From assembly GCA_913058335.1 (NCBI GenBank), contig CAJXPX010000012.1, forward strand, positions 50,632-114,631: a stretch of DNA of 64,000 nt, given 5' to 3'. Numbering within the stretch: position 1 is the first letter of the stretch; each line of letters opens with the position of its first letter. Shown here piece after piece: positions 53,474 to 62,493 of the stretch. The notes under the pieces were generated by a model. The model worked only from the letters and a program-made list of their open reading frames with translations, was not told where the DNA came from and searched no databases. Origin of the DNA: an uncultured Hyphomonadaceae bacterium. Lineage in GTDB: Bacteria > Pseudomonadota > Alphaproteobacteria > Caulobacterales > Maricaulaceae. The translations under genes were made by a program, and so were the position numbers.

Positions 53474-54457
53474 ACGGGTGTAATTTGAGTGTGCGCAGCG
53501 CTTAGTCAATTTTGAAACCGCGTTCAACCCATTTGTCATAAGTTGGGTGAGAAAAAGACAATCCGCGGTTATTGGAATAAAAAGCTGCGCTGTTCCAAAC
53601 TATTACCACTAACCTCAAGAGATAGATCCCCTCTTTCCCATTTGGCCCTATATTAAACTCGTTCTCATCCACATGGGGGCGGGCCGTATTTACGTTGGTC
53701 GGTTTGTATGAGGTGGGACGGTGAGTGCCGAATAAGGCGGGCAGGGGAGAAACGGCCCCGGCGCCGGACGCGGTTCGAGCAAGCCCTTGCCGGGGGAGGT
53801 GTAAAGGACTCCGGTAAGAAGAGGGTCGAAATTAGTCTCACTCACCGCCACGGAGTCCGTCATTGGGTAATGTCGGGGCCGCGAAATTTATTATTTTTCA
53901 GGTGACTACCTGCAGCTCTGCGCTCTGTGGACGGCCCCCATTTTTAATAAGAAGGAAGATCACGAAACAGACTTACAACCTCGCGAAACCCTAAGTGAAT
54001 CGGAGAGGTGCGAACCTCTTTACCCATCGTAGAACTTGGCTGGAAACGCAAACCTATAGGCGCAAAAGGCGAAATTGATGTCCAAATAGGACGGAGCGGA
54101 GGGACGTATTGTTCCACGGAGAATACGCGCGGCCGTGTCCCGATAATATAATTATGCCGCCAGTTTGGATTTTAGCGTGAAGACTGAGTGACAGAAATGT
54201 AAGGAGCTTGTTCTTTTATTTTCTGCCAGAGTGCATTTAATTGGAAGGTGAGGGACGGGGTGTTAACTAAATCCTTACCTAGAATTTTGATAAGGTATTC
54301 ACGGTAATCTCTAACCCGGACTTAAAGCTGTTTGTCTAAATATAGGTTCAATGAGAATAGTCAGAGAGGCAAAAGCCCGAACTATTTTCAGCCATAAAAG
54401 ACGGTTTACCACAATTTTTCATGTGGTTTGGCCAACACAGTGAAAGTGGGTAAGAGA
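53474..54457. other. Non-coding interval between tRNA-Ser and rlpA
   Basis: Almost 1 kb without a credible gene. AT-rich flanks (53510-53660 and 54165-54440) surround a GC-rich block at about 53670-54150 dense in complementary segments. A 65-codon frame at 53708 is low-complexity and arginine-rich and is not accepted. Beyond the candidate RNA below, hairpins occur at 54004-54019 (AGAGGT/ACCTCT with a GCGA tetraloop) and 54101-54141 (GGGAC/GTCCC and GTATT/AATAC). Confidence 0.6.
53673..53941 (+). ncRNA. Candidate structured non-coding RNA, unidentified
   Basis: A terminal stem closes the element: ATGGGGGC (53673-53680) with GCCCCCAT (53934-53941), directly followed by more T residues. Inside, CGGTGAGTG (53719-53727) pairs with CACTCACCG (53839-53847), extendable by GTGG/CCAC; GGACTCCG (53806-53813) pairs with CGGAGTCC (53851-53858); CCCCGGC (53756-53762) pairs with GCCGGGG (53789-53795); CAGGT/ACCTG at 53899-53912. 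The first two stems interleave, implying a pseudoknot. Strand is chosen from the T tail. It does not show tmRNA, RNase P, SRP or 6S signatures. Confidence 0.4.
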
Positions 54458-55483
54458 ATGAAAACGGTAAGACAAAAGAGACTTTTAAAGATGAGCATTT
54501 CTGCCTTAATGATGATTACTCTGAGTGCCTGCGCCTCGACCAATATCGTCAAAGTTTCCGAAGCCGCGCCCATCACTTATAAAATGGAACAGGGCGCTAC
54601 TAAATATGCCTCTTTGGAAATGCCTTCTACGTCGAACAGTCTACAACATCGTCGTCCGTCGACATTGCAAAATGCACCGTCCCCTTATCTACCTCAGGCA
54701 ACAGCCCCAAGAGGGCCCACGTTCAATCCGAACGCCGTCGATATGGATCTTTACTCACATCAGAAAATTGGCAAGCCTTATAAAGTCGCGGGTTCAACTT
54801 ATGTACCAAAGCACGAACCCAAATATAATGAATCCGGTCTCGCCTCTTGGTATGGTTCTAGATATCATGGCCGACCAACCGCAAGCGGCGAAATTTTCAA
54901 CAAGAATGATTTAACAGCGGCTCATAAGACTCTGCCCATGAATTCAATGGTGCACGTCGAGAATTTGGCAAATGGCCGGACAATCACTGTTCGGGTCAAT
55001 GATCGGGGTCCATTTGTTTCTGATCGAATTATCGACTTATCCGAGGCTTCAGCTAAAATATTAGGTTATACTCAAAATGGCACAGCCAAGGTTCGTGTTC
55101 GATATATGGGCCCTGCCGATCCGAATGCCGCCCAGAAAAGCGCGCAATCCTTACCTCCTATATTTGAGGCGCCGTCTTTAACAGTTGAAGCGCCGGCTCC
55201 AAAAATGATGCCGTTTGCAAGGCCTGAGGCTGACTTGCCTACTCGGCCAAAGGACTATAAACAGCAAGAGTATTTCGAGATTGATCGCTCTCCAAATTCC
55301 GAAGAATATTCATCCCCTGTGACGCCTTCTGCTCCGGTTCCTGCCCCGAATGCCAGTGTGCCCGAGTCTGACGGACAAGTGACACTGACGATCAAGGGCC
55401 CTATTCGTATGGCTAATAGTGAGAACAGTGAGGCCCGATTTATACCGGCGGTAAACCGCATGACTTATAAAACTAAAAAGTAA
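54458..55483 (+). CDS. rlpA: RlpA-like septal lytic transglycosylase lipoprotein
   Basis: About 341 residues with signal peptide and lipobox LSAC. The double-psi beta-barrel is at about 125-215: GLASWYGSRYHGRPTASGE, HKTLPMNSMVHVENL and VRVNDRGPFVSDRIIDLSEA, with catalytic Asp/His region intact. RlpA cleaves denuded peptidoglycan glycans. The C-terminal 120 residues are Pro/Ala-rich with no SPOR domain. Upstream TTG 54428 is an alternative start. tRNA-Ser/rlpA/dac/tmk/holB order is familiar in alphaproteobacteria. Confidence 0.9.
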   Translation: MKTVRQKRLLKMSISALMMITLSACASTNIVKVSEAAPITYKMEQGATKYASLEMPSTSNSLQHRRPSTLQNAPSPYLPQATAPRGPTFNPNAVDMDLYSHQKIGKPYKVAGSTYVPKHEPKYNESGLASWYGSRYHGRPTASGEIFNKNDLTAAHKTLPMNSMVHVENLANGRTITVRVNDRGPFVSDRIIDLSEASAKILGYTQNGTAKVRVRYMGPADPNAAQKSAQSLPPIFEAPSLTVEAPAPKMMPFARPEADLPTRPKDYKQQEYFEIDRSPNSEEYSSPVTPSAPVPAPNASVPESDGQVTLTIKGPIRMANSENSEARFIPAVNRMTYKTKK

Positions 55484-55542
55484 ACGCCTCATTTGGGCCG
55501 CAGCCCGGCCTTGCGATTGCCCTAAAGCTGTGTGAATAAACT

Positions 55543-55568
55543 AAGGTGTCCTCTTGGGCACCTTTTTT
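55543..55568 (+). terminator. Intrinsic terminator of rlpA
   Basis: Nine-bp stem AAGGTGTCC (55543-55551) with GGGCACCTT (55556-55564), one T-G pair, TCTT loop and six T (55563-55568). Confidence 0.92.
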
Positions 55569-55607
55569 GATTCTCTCCCCTAAGATTAATCGGGATATTT
55601 GGTCTTT

Positions 55608-56753
55608 ATGCGTTTCTTTACCTCGCTCTTCCTTACAAGTCTTTTCATACCTTCTGCTGCGCTCGCACAAGCCGGCGCGACAGGGTTTCAGACCGACGCT
55701 CCCCATGCCGTGATTTACGACTTTAATAGTCAGGAGGTTCTTTTCAAAAAAGATGCTGAAAAGCCAATGCCTCCGGCGTCCATGACAAAAATCATGACGG
55801 CTCTTATGGTGTTTGAAGCTTTAAAAGCTGGCGACATTACAATGGACACCGAATTTCCTGTTAGTGAAGAAGCTTGGCGCCGCGGCGGAGCGAAATCCGG
55901 GTCTTCCACCATGTTTTTGAAACTTCATTCAATGGTACGCGTCGAAGATCTCCTTCACGGGGTTATTACGCAATCAGGAAATGATGCTTGTATTGTCTTG
56001 GCCGAAGGACTTGCAGGATCAGAAAGCGCATTTGCCGCGCGCATGACATCCCGCGCGCATGAGCTAGGAATGAATAGCGTCAATTTTTTAAATTCAACAG
56101 GATGGCCGGATCCGGGACACGAAATTAGCGCTCTCGATTTGGCGAAACTCGCAGAATATACCATTCGGGAATTTCCTGACTATTACAAACTTTATGATAT
56201 TCGAGACTTTACCTGGAATGGCATCAAGCAAGGAAATAGAAATCCTCTCTTAGGACGATTTACGGGCGCAGACGGATTGAAAACTGGTCACACTGAAATT
56301 TCCGGTTACGGCCTTGTCGGTTCGGCTGAGCGGGATGGAGAACGCCGTATCGTCGTACTAAACGGCACGAACAGCATGGCGGAGCGCAGAAACACAGCGA
56401 TCACATTGATGACGGCTGCTTTCACTCAATTCAAAATATATGATGTTTTCAAGACTTCGGACCGTATCGCAGAAGTAGATGTATATATGGGCAAAGCGTC
56501 CAAGGTTGGCGTAAAGACCGCGGAACCTGTTAAAATAGGTCTTGCCCGTATCAATCGCCCCGGACTTCGATCCGAACTCCATGCTAAGACTGCTATTGCG
56601 CCCGTTATGGCTGGAGATGAGCTCGGTGAAATCGTTATTTATGACGGCGATACAAAGTTGAAAACTGTCAAAGCTCTTGCCGCAGAAGACGTCAAAGAAC
56701 TATCTGGATTTGGCAAAGCCTGGGCCTCTCTCTTGAAAACGATCAGAGGGTAA
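55608..56753 (+). CDS. D-alanyl-D-alanine carboxypeptidase (S11 family)
   Basis: About 381 residues with a cleavable signal peptide (ending ALAQA). Penicillin-binding motifs: SMTK in PPASMTKIMTAL (about residue 60), SGN in TQSGNDACIVLAEG, and KTG in GLKTGHTEISGYGLVGSA. A C-terminal PBP5-like beta domain follows. Trims peptidoglycan pentapeptides in the periplasm. Three bases before tmk. Confidence 0.94.
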   Translation: MRFFTSLFLTSLFIPSAALAQAGATGFQTDAPHAVIYDFNSQEVLFKKDAEKPMPPASMTKIMTALMVFEALKAGDITMDTEFPVSEEAWRRGGAKSGSSTMFLKLHSMVRVEDLLHGVITQSGNDACIVLAEGLAGSESAFAARMTSRAHELGMNSVNFLNSTGWPDPGHEISALDLAKLAEYTIREFPDYYKLYDIRDFTWNGIKQGNRNPLLGRFTGADGLKTGHTEISGYGLVGSAERDGERRIVVLNGTNSMAERRNTAITLMTAAFTQFKIYDVFKTSDRIAEVDVYMGKASKVGVKTAEPVKIGLARINRPGLRSELHAKTAIAPVMAGDELGEIVIYDGDTKLKTVKALAAEDVKELSGFGKAWASLLKTIRG

Positions 56754-56756
56754 GTC

Positions 56757-57416
56757 ATGGAATTAGGTCAGTTCATCACGTTTGAAGGCGGTGAAGGCGC
56801 GGGTAAAACGACGCAGGCAAAGCGCCTCTGTGAAGCTTTACAGAGCGCGGGCATTGAAACGCTGATGACACGCGAACCAGGCGGAACATTTGGCGCTGAA
56901 GCTATTCGGGATCTCGTCCTTTCTGGTACAGAAGAGCGCTGGTCAGGAATGACTGAACTTCTTTTGATGTATGCAGCCCGGTTAGATCACATCGAAAAAC
57001 TCATCAAACCGGCTCTTGAGCGAGGTGTTTGGGTTGTGAGTGATCGATTCGCCGATTCCAGCCTCGCTTATCAAGGATATGCGAGAGGGCTTGGACCCGA
57101 GCGCGTAAAAGCCGTTCATTCAGCTGTAATGGGCGGTTTTCAGCCAGATATAACAATTCTCTTCGATATTGACCCAATTTTGGCTCAGAAACGCGTTGAA
57201 ACGCGGGGTGAAGAAATGTCGCGCTTTGACCGAGAGGGAATTGATTTCCACAATACTCTTCGAGAAGCTTTTCTTGATATTGCTAATGATAATGCTGAAC
57301 GGGTCTTCACATTGGATGCGGGCGGAAGCCGAGAGAGTATTCACAACCGTATCATTCATGCGCTAACAACCCGATATCCCCAATTGGCAGGAAAACTGAG
57401 CGGCGCGGAGTCATAG
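56757..57416 (+). CDS. tmk: Thymidylate kinase
   Basis: A 219-residue kinase making dTDP. P-loop FEGGEGAGKTTQAKRL, TREPGGTFGAEAIR, and the DRF motif SDRFADSSLAYQGYARG are conserved. Its stop abuts the holB ATG. Confidence 0.96.
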   Translation: MELGQFITFEGGEGAGKTTQAKRLCEALQSAGIETLMTREPGGTFGAEAIRDLVLSGTEERWSGMTELLLMYAARLDHIEKLIKPALERGVWVVSDRFADSSLAYQGYARGLGPERVKAVHSAVMGGFQPDITILFDIDPILAQKRVETRGEEMSRFDREGIDFHNTLREAFLDIANDNAERVFTLDAGGSRESIHNRIIHALTTRYPQLAGKLSGAES

Positions 57417-58481
57417 ATGGCAAAAGGATTCGAAACCGAAGCTCTACCGGAATCGGATCGCGCGCCTGGCTGTTTACACCCTCGCGAAACTTATGATTTG
57501 CTTGGTCATACCGACGCCGAGCGCAAGTTTATCGAGGCAAAAAATTCAGGGCGACTCCACCATGCCTGGTTGCTGACCGGGCCGCCGGGTGTAGGAAAGG
57601 CAACGATTGCTTACCGCATGGCACGCGCCCTGCTTGGCGGAATATCTTTGATGGAGGATAGCCTCAATATTCCGCAATCTGACCCCGTGGCTCAGCGTAT
57701 TCAGGCGCGTGGTCATGGTAACCTTTTTGTCGTGAATAGACCGTGGGATCAGAAAACTAAAAAATTCAAACAAGATATTCCGGTCGAGGCTATTCGGTCT
57801 ATTGGGGGGTTTTTACAAGGGACAGCTGCCGAAGATGGAGAGCGGCGGGTTGTAATTATCGACACGGCGGATGATTTAAACAGTAATGCGGAGAATGCTC
57901 TGCTGAAAATGTTGGAAGAGCCGCCCAAGCGGACTATAATGATCCTTTTATCGTCCTCGCCCGGTCGTCTCTTGCCAACCATTCGGTCGAGATGTTTAAG
58001 GGTTGCCTTAAAGCCTGTTCCAAAAGGCAATATCAAGGATTGGTTGAAAAATCAGGGGGATGCGTCGCCTGACTTGATTGAGGCTTGCGCTGTGTTGAGC
58101 CGCGGCGGGCCTGGCAAAGCGGTCGCGTTAGCCCAAAACGCCAAAGAAGTTCTGATGCCTTTGAAGCGTTTTCAGGCGTCTCTGGCGGGTGGACAAGATA
58201 GTATAGATATGTCTATTGCGAAATCCCTAGCTCCACAAAACTCCGCTGTATCAAGAGCACTGTTTTGGGATGTCTTAGAAGACTCTATTCAATATTGCGC
58301 AATGTATTCACAAACAGAAGTTTGGGAGGGAGCTTTCGAGCCACCTAATTTGTCGAAGAGTTCCGAAAAGTGGATTTCCGCATGGTCTGTTGTAAGAGAC
58401 CAGAAAGCGACCGAAGCGGCCATCAACACAGATAAAACTGCGACTATGCTTAACACTTTAAGCGCTGTGAGGTCGGCCTGA
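57417..58481 (+). CDS. holB: DNA polymerase III subunit delta'
   Basis: A 354-residue clamp-loader AAA+ protein. HHAWLLTGPPGVGKATIAYRMA holds the P-loop; NSNAENALLKMLEEPPKRTIMILLSSSPGRLLPTIRSRC carries the sensor and SRC motif. The zinc-binding cysteines seen in E. coli delta' are not evident. It overlaps tatD by one base (TGATG). Confidence 0.93.
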   Translation: MAKGFETEALPESDRAPGCLHPRETYDLLGHTDAERKFIEAKNSGRLHHAWLLTGPPGVGKATIAYRMARALLGGISLMEDSLNIPQSDPVAQRIQARGHGNLFVVNRPWDQKTKKFKQDIPVEAIRSIGGFLQGTAAEDGERRVVIIDTADDLNSNAENALLKMLEEPPKRTIMILLSSSPGRLLPTIRSRCLRVALKPVPKGNIKDWLKNQGDASPDLIEACAVLSRGGPGKAVALAQNAKEVLMPLKRFQASLAGGQDSIDMSIAKSLAPQNSAVSRALFWDVLEDSIQYCAMYSQTEVWEGAFEPPNLSKSSEKWISAWSVVRDQKATEAAINTDKTATMLNTLSAVRSA

Positions 58482-59272
58482 TGTTAATTGATAGCCACGT
58501 TAATCTTCACGGAGAAAAATTCGCAGACGATCTACCGGAGGTCATTGAACGAGCGAAAGAAACAGGCGTCAGAGGTTTTCTCAATATTTGTTGTAATATC
58601 AAAGATTTTGAAGCGACCTTAAATGTCGCCAAGCGATCTGAAGGTATTTGGGCAAGTGTCGGAACTCATCCACATGACGCTAAGGATAATCCTAAGATAA
58701 CAGCGGAAGAGCTCATAAAAATGGCCGGGCATCCTAAAGTTATCGGAATTGGCGAAACTGGGTTCGACTTTCATTACGGATACAGTTCCGAAGCCGAACA
58801 AATATATAACTTTCAAGCTCATATTGAAGCCGCACGTGAACTGCAAATTCCGCTTATAATTCATACCCGTGAGGCGGATGATTTGATGATAAAAACTCTT
58901 GATCGGGAAATGGTAAAGGGGACGTTTCCTGCTCTTATGCATTGCTATACTTCGGGTCCGGAACTTGCGAAAGAGGCAGAGGCTATGGGATGCTATTTCT
59001 CAGTGTCCGGTATTGTGACGTTCAAGAATGCGCACGATGTTCGTTCCATTATCGAAATCATGCCAGAGGATCGCATCCTGATAGAAACCGACTGTCCTTA
59101 TCTAGCCCCGGTGCCGTATCGTGGTCGCCGGAATGAACCCGCTTATCTGAAAGAAGTTTGCCAAGGGCTTGCAGATGTAAAAGGCTGGACTTTTGACGAA
59201 ACAGCTAGGCGCACAACGGAGGCATTTTTCAATCTCTTTCAAAAAGCAGATTGGGCAGAGATATGGGGCTGA
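58481..59272 (+). CDS. tatD: TatD-family metal-dependent hydrolase
   Basis: A 263-residue TIM-barrel DNase. Metal ligands: IGETGFDFHYG (Glu), IHTREADD (His), MHCYTSG (His) and IETDCPYLAPVPYRGRRNEP (Asp). The first motif is DSHVNLH in place of the usual HxH, so one ligand is replaced by Asn. Located in the tmk-holB-tatD-MBL order typical of alphaproteobacteria. Overlaps the MBL gene by ten bases. Confidence 0.92.
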   Translation: MLIDSHVNLHGEKFADDLPEVIERAKETGVRGFLNICCNIKDFEATLNVAKRSEGIWASVGTHPHDAKDNPKITAEELIKMAGHPKVIGIGETGFDFHYGYSSEAEQIYNFQAHIEAARELQIPLIIHTREADDLMIKTLDREMVKGTFPALMHCYTSGPELAKEAEAMGCYFSVSGIVTFKNAHDVRSIIEIMPEDRILIETDCPYLAPVPYRGRRNEPAYLKEVCQGLADVKGWTFDETARRTTEAFFNLFQKADWAEIWG

Positions 59273-60096
59273 GAGCGATAATTCTTGGGTGTGGGTCGTC
59301 GGGCGGCGTTCCCCGTGTGGGCGGGGATTGGGGAGTATGCGATCCCTCCAATCCAAAAAATAGACGGTCTCGTTCCTCGCTCTATGTCGAATATTGGGAC
59401 GGGAAGAAAATGCCGACGCCGGAAAATCGCACGGCAATCGTAATTGATACAAGCCCAGACCTTCGGGGGCAGTTTCTGGCGGCGGGTATTCAGCGTCTTG
59501 ATGCTGTCATCTTCACTCACGAACATGCGGACCAAAGCCACGGCATAGATGACTTGCGCGCGATTGCGTACCGAATGCGGAAGCAAATCCCTACCTATAT
59601 GGATCAAAATACCAAAGACCATGTCCACTCACGCTTTAACTATTGCTTTGAAATGCCGGAAGGACGGGTACATCCCCCAATTCTGGAACTTCAGCCTTTG
59701 ATGAAAAGCGGAGACAGGGTAGAGATAAATGGCCCGGGCGGCATATTAAAGCTCGATGTTTTCCAAGTGAGCCACGGCCCAACGACTTCGCTCGGCTTCA
59801 TATTTAATGAGATGCTTGGCTACGCTCCGGATGTGTGGGACATACCAGAAGAAGCGATTGCGGCACTGGCCGATATTGATACCTTTATCGTGGATAGCCT
59901 TCGCTATAATGCCCATCCAACTCATGCCAATACGGATAAATCCTTGTCTTGGCTGGCCAGAGTTCGGGCGCGACAAGGCATTTTGACAAACCTCCATATC
60001 GATATGGATTATGACATGCTGAAGGCCGAGCTTCCGCCAATGGCACTACCGGCTTATGATGGTATGGAAATCATCCTTCCTCCGATAGCGAATTAA
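59263..60096 (+). CDS. MBL-fold metallohydrolase (PhnP-like)
   Basis: About 277 residues. ILGCGSSGGVPRVGGDWGVCD at the start, metal motif FTHEHADQSHGIDD (HxHxDH-like) at about 83-96, and VSHGPTTSLGF. Related to PhnP/RNase Z-type phosphodiesterases. ATG 59263 sits within the tatD end; an upstream TTG is less likely. Its last 26 bases overlap the convergent phosphatase-like gene. Confidence 0.88.
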   Translation: MGLRAIILGCGSSGGVPRVGGDWGVCDPSNPKNRRSRSSLYVEYWDGKKMPTPENRTAIVIDTSPDLRGQFLAAGIQRLDAVIFTHEHADQSHGIDDLRAIAYRMRKQIPTYMDQNTKDHVHSRFNYCFEMPEGRVHPPILELQPLMKSGDRVEINGPGGILKLDVFQVSHGPTTSLGFIFNEMLGYAPDVWDIPEEAIAALADIDTFIVDSLRYNAHPTHANTDKSLSWLARVRARQGILTNLHIDMDYDMLKAELPPMALPAYDGMEIILPPIAN

Positions 60097-60679
60097 AAGG
60101 CGGCCTAAGCCCCCAAAATTGAAGGCTCCATTCCCCGTCAATCTCGGTCAGTTTCGACACGCCTCCGGTTTTCATTTTTCGAGTCTTAACTTTTAGGTTC
60201 AACGCATCCAGCAGGAATCGGGCGACCCCGTTGCTCGTGACAACCACCGTAGTTTGATGCTCCAAGGACGCTATAAACTTCACCCAATGCGTGCGGAAAT
60301 ATTGAGGATCTAAATTCCACCCATTCGGAACGACAGTGTTTACCTCCCAATCCTGCAAAGCCTTTTCGCCCAAACGCGCAATAACATCTTTCTCGGATTG
60401 TCCTTCGTCGGGGCCGTAATCTATTTCTCGTAGAAACTCGGCGTTTTGTATTTCAATATTGTGACCCTGACAGATAGCGTTTGCGGTCTGCCTCGTGCGC
60501 TTCAAAGGAGAACTGTAACAAGCCTTTAAAGGTATGTTTTTAAATGCGTCAGCAAGGGCGTCGGCTTGATCCAGTCCGCTAAGCGATAGCGGTAAATCGG
60601 TTCGCCCGCCGACGCGTAAGATTTCATCGCCTTTATCGAAGGTATTGCCATGCCGGACAAGGTAAAGCGTCTTGGTCAT
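60071..60679 (-). CDS. Histidine phosphatase family protein lacking second catalytic His
   Basis: About 202 residues of phosphoglycerate-mutase fold. YLVRHGNT holds the phospho-accepting His, and YSSPLKRTRQTA and LREIDYGPDEG follow. Where active members have SHGG the sequence is TSNG, so the second catalytic histidine is absent. The ATG overlaps the kdsB stop by four bases (ATGA). Context with kdsD and kdsB suggests a link to KDO metabolism; no HAD-type KdsC is encoded here. Activity is unproven. Confidence 0.8.
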   Translation of the reverse strand: MTKTLYLVRHGNTFDKGDEILRVGGRTDLPLSLSGLDQADALADAFKNIPLKACYSSPLKRTRQTANAICQGHNIEIQNAEFLREIDYGPDEGQSEKDVIARLGEKALQDWEVNTVVPNGWNLDPQYFRTHWVKFIASLEHQTTVVVTSNGVARFLLDALNLKVKTRKMKTGGVSKLTEIDGEWSLQFWGLRPPFNSLSEEG

Positions 60680-61482
60680 AAGTGCGCCAGAATGGCTTCG
60701 GCGCGGCGCAAATCTTCGGGTGTATCGATCCCGGAGATTGCGACTTTTGCCGGATCGACCTGAACGCACCCAATAGACATACCATTTTCAAGACAGCGCA
60801 GTTGCTCCAGTCCCTCCAATTGCTCCCAATGTCCTTGTGGGAGGGATACAAACTTCTTCAATGCGGATTTTCGATAGGCATATAATCCAATATGGCGGCA
60901 AACAGGGGAGAGGGGAGATGTCTTTCGCAGCGACTCTTCCTGACGTATGGCGGGGAGAATATTTTTGGAAAACCAAAGCGCTTTGCCGTTCTTATCCGCA
61001 ATGACACTTGTGCCGCTGAAAGGCGTCTCGACCTTATCCAATCTCATCTGATCAAGCGCGTCCCAACTTAATTGAATATAAGGTGTGGCAATATCCAAAC
61101 TCGAATTGTTTTGCAGAATATCTAAAACCGCAATGACATGTTGAGCGGGCGTGAAAGGAGCGTCACCTTGTAAATTTACAATGATATTAATCGATTGACC
61201 TGAAGAGCTTTCATAGCTTTCCACGGCGGCTAGGGCCCGGTCGCTTCCTGAAGGCAGATCCGGATCCGTCATCACATATTCTAGCCCGACTTCGGCGCAA
61301 TGGGTGGCAATTCGTCCATCATCCGTTGCCACGAGGGCGACGCAATCTTCTAATTCTTCTGCCGCCTTTTGAGCATTCCGAAAGGTACGTTCCAACATTG
61401 TCTGGCCGCCGAGTATGGCGAGCGGTTTACCGGGAAACCGCGTCGAGGCGTAGCGGGCGGGAACGATAATCGCGCTAGACAT
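60676..61482 (-). CDS. kdsB: CMP-KDO synthetase
   Basis: A 268-residue nucleotidyltransferase activating KDO for lipopolysaccharide core synthesis. IIVPARYASTRFPGKPLAILGG, VNLQGDAPF and the late LEQLRCLENG are conserved; the classical family has LQGDEP where DAP is seen here. The start at 61482 (MSSAIIVPARY) overlaps the kdsD end by eight bases; longer frames upstream run inside kdsD. Confidence 0.93.
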   Translation of the reverse strand: MSSAIIVPARYASTRFPGKPLAILGGQTMLERTFRNAQKAAEELEDCVALVATDDGRIATHCAEVGLEYVMTDPDLPSGSDRALAAVESYESSSGQSINIIVNLQGDAPFTPAQHVIAVLDILQNNSSLDIATPYIQLSWDALDQMRLDKVETPFSGTSVIADKNGKALWFSKNILPAIRQEESLRKTSPLSPVCRHIGLYAYRKSALKKFVSLPQGHWEQLEGLEQLRCLENGMSIGCVQVDPAKVAISGIDTPEDLRRAEAILAHL

Positions 61483-62443
61483 AGCCGGCCGCCAAAAGAG
61501 ATTTAAGATCAATAAGAGCGAGCGGTTTTCCGCCTTCCACAACAAAGGCATTGCCAATGCGGCGGGCGGTGAACTGATCCAGTACGGCTCCCATTTTATA
61601 GTCTGTGGAAACGGTGAACGGGCTGGGAGTCATAATATCTGCTGCGGACAAATCGAACAGATTCGGCCCCATGGCCCGACGTAAATCCCCATCGGTGACA
61701 ATTCCAATGAGAACGCCGTTTTCATCCGTTATGCCTACACACCCCAATCCGCCTTCGGTAATCGCCAAAACGATTTCCGCCATTCCTGCTTCATAATTTA
61801 TCAAAGGGTTTCCGGCTTGGGTACGATCCATCCAATCTGCGACGCTTTGCAGGCGCAGGCCGAGCTTCCCGCCGGGATGACGCCGTCCAAAGTCTTCCGC
61901 TGTGAATCCTCGCTTTTGCATGACAGACACTATTAGCGCATCGCCCATAGCCAAAGTATTCGTTGTCGAAGTTGTTGGGGCCAGGCCGTTGGGGCAGGCT
62001 TCGGCCACTTGCGGCAGTAACAAGGTAACTGTCGCGGATTTGGCCAAGGTCGATTCAGGGCGGGACGTCAGGGCAATTACTTTGACCTGTTCTTTTTTAG
62101 CGTAATTCAGCACATCCATTAATTCACGGCTTTCGCCTGAATTTGAGAGTGCCAACAGGGTAGAGCCTTTGGCGATCATGCCGAGATCGCCGTGGCTGGC
62201 TTCTGTAGGGTGCATAAAGAAAGCCGGTGTTCCGGTTGAGGCGAAACTAGCCGCAATTTTCTGCCCGACATGGCCAGATTTTCCAACGCCGGCGACAATC
62301 ACATAGCCCTCAGACTTTAGAATAATTTCAACCGCTTGTGATATAGAGTTCGTGTCGAGGCATTCCAGTAAGGCCGATAGGCCGTCACGTTCCTGACGCA
62401 CCACATCACGGGCAAAGTCTGCAATCTCTGTCGGCGTGTTCAT
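61475..62443 (-). CDS. kdsD: Arabinose-5-phosphate isomerase (KpsF/KdsD family)
   Basis: A 322-residue protein with an N-terminal SIS domain (GVGKSGHVGQKIAASFASTGTPAFFMHPTEASHGDLGM) and two CBS domains from about 205. It converts ribulose-5-P to arabinose-5-P, the KDO precursor. First gene of the kdsD-kdsB-phosphatase unit. Confidence 0.94.
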   Translation of the reverse strand: MNTPTEIADFARDVVRQERDGLSALLECLDTNSISQAVEIILKSEGYVIVAGVGKSGHVGQKIAASFASTGTPAFFMHPTEASHGDLGMIAKGSTLLALSNSGESRELMDVLNYAKKEQVKVIALTSRPESTLAKSATVTLLLPQVAEACPNGLAPTTSTTNTLAMGDALIVSVMQKRGFTAEDFGRRHPGGKLGLRLQSVADWMDRTQAGNPLINYEAGMAEIVLAITEGGLGCVGITDENGVLIGIVTDGDLRRAMGPNLFDLSAADIMTPSPFTVSTDYKMGAVLDQFTARRIGNAFVVEGGKPLALIDLKSLLAAGYV

Positions 62444-62493
62444 AGGGCTCCTATAGGCGGTTCGGAGGATGGAAACGAGCTAAAATTTAAAAC

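Noticed and set aside
53708..53905. 65-codon plus-strand open frame
   Set aside because: Arginine-rich, low-complexity translation lying wholly inside the structured GC-rich block, with no Shine-Dalgarno.
53673..54150. tmRNA (permuted alphaproteobacterial type), RNase P RNA, SRP RNA or 6S RNA
   Set aside because: No T-arm plus CCA, no tag reading frame of the AND... type, no GAGGAAAGTCC core of RNase P, and no SRP GGAA domain. A TTCGAC on the minus strand resembles a tmRNA D-loop but has no partner T-arm.
61483..61557. Extended N-terminus of KdsB
   Set aside because: It lies within the kdsD coding end, and KdsB proteins begin close to IIVPARY.
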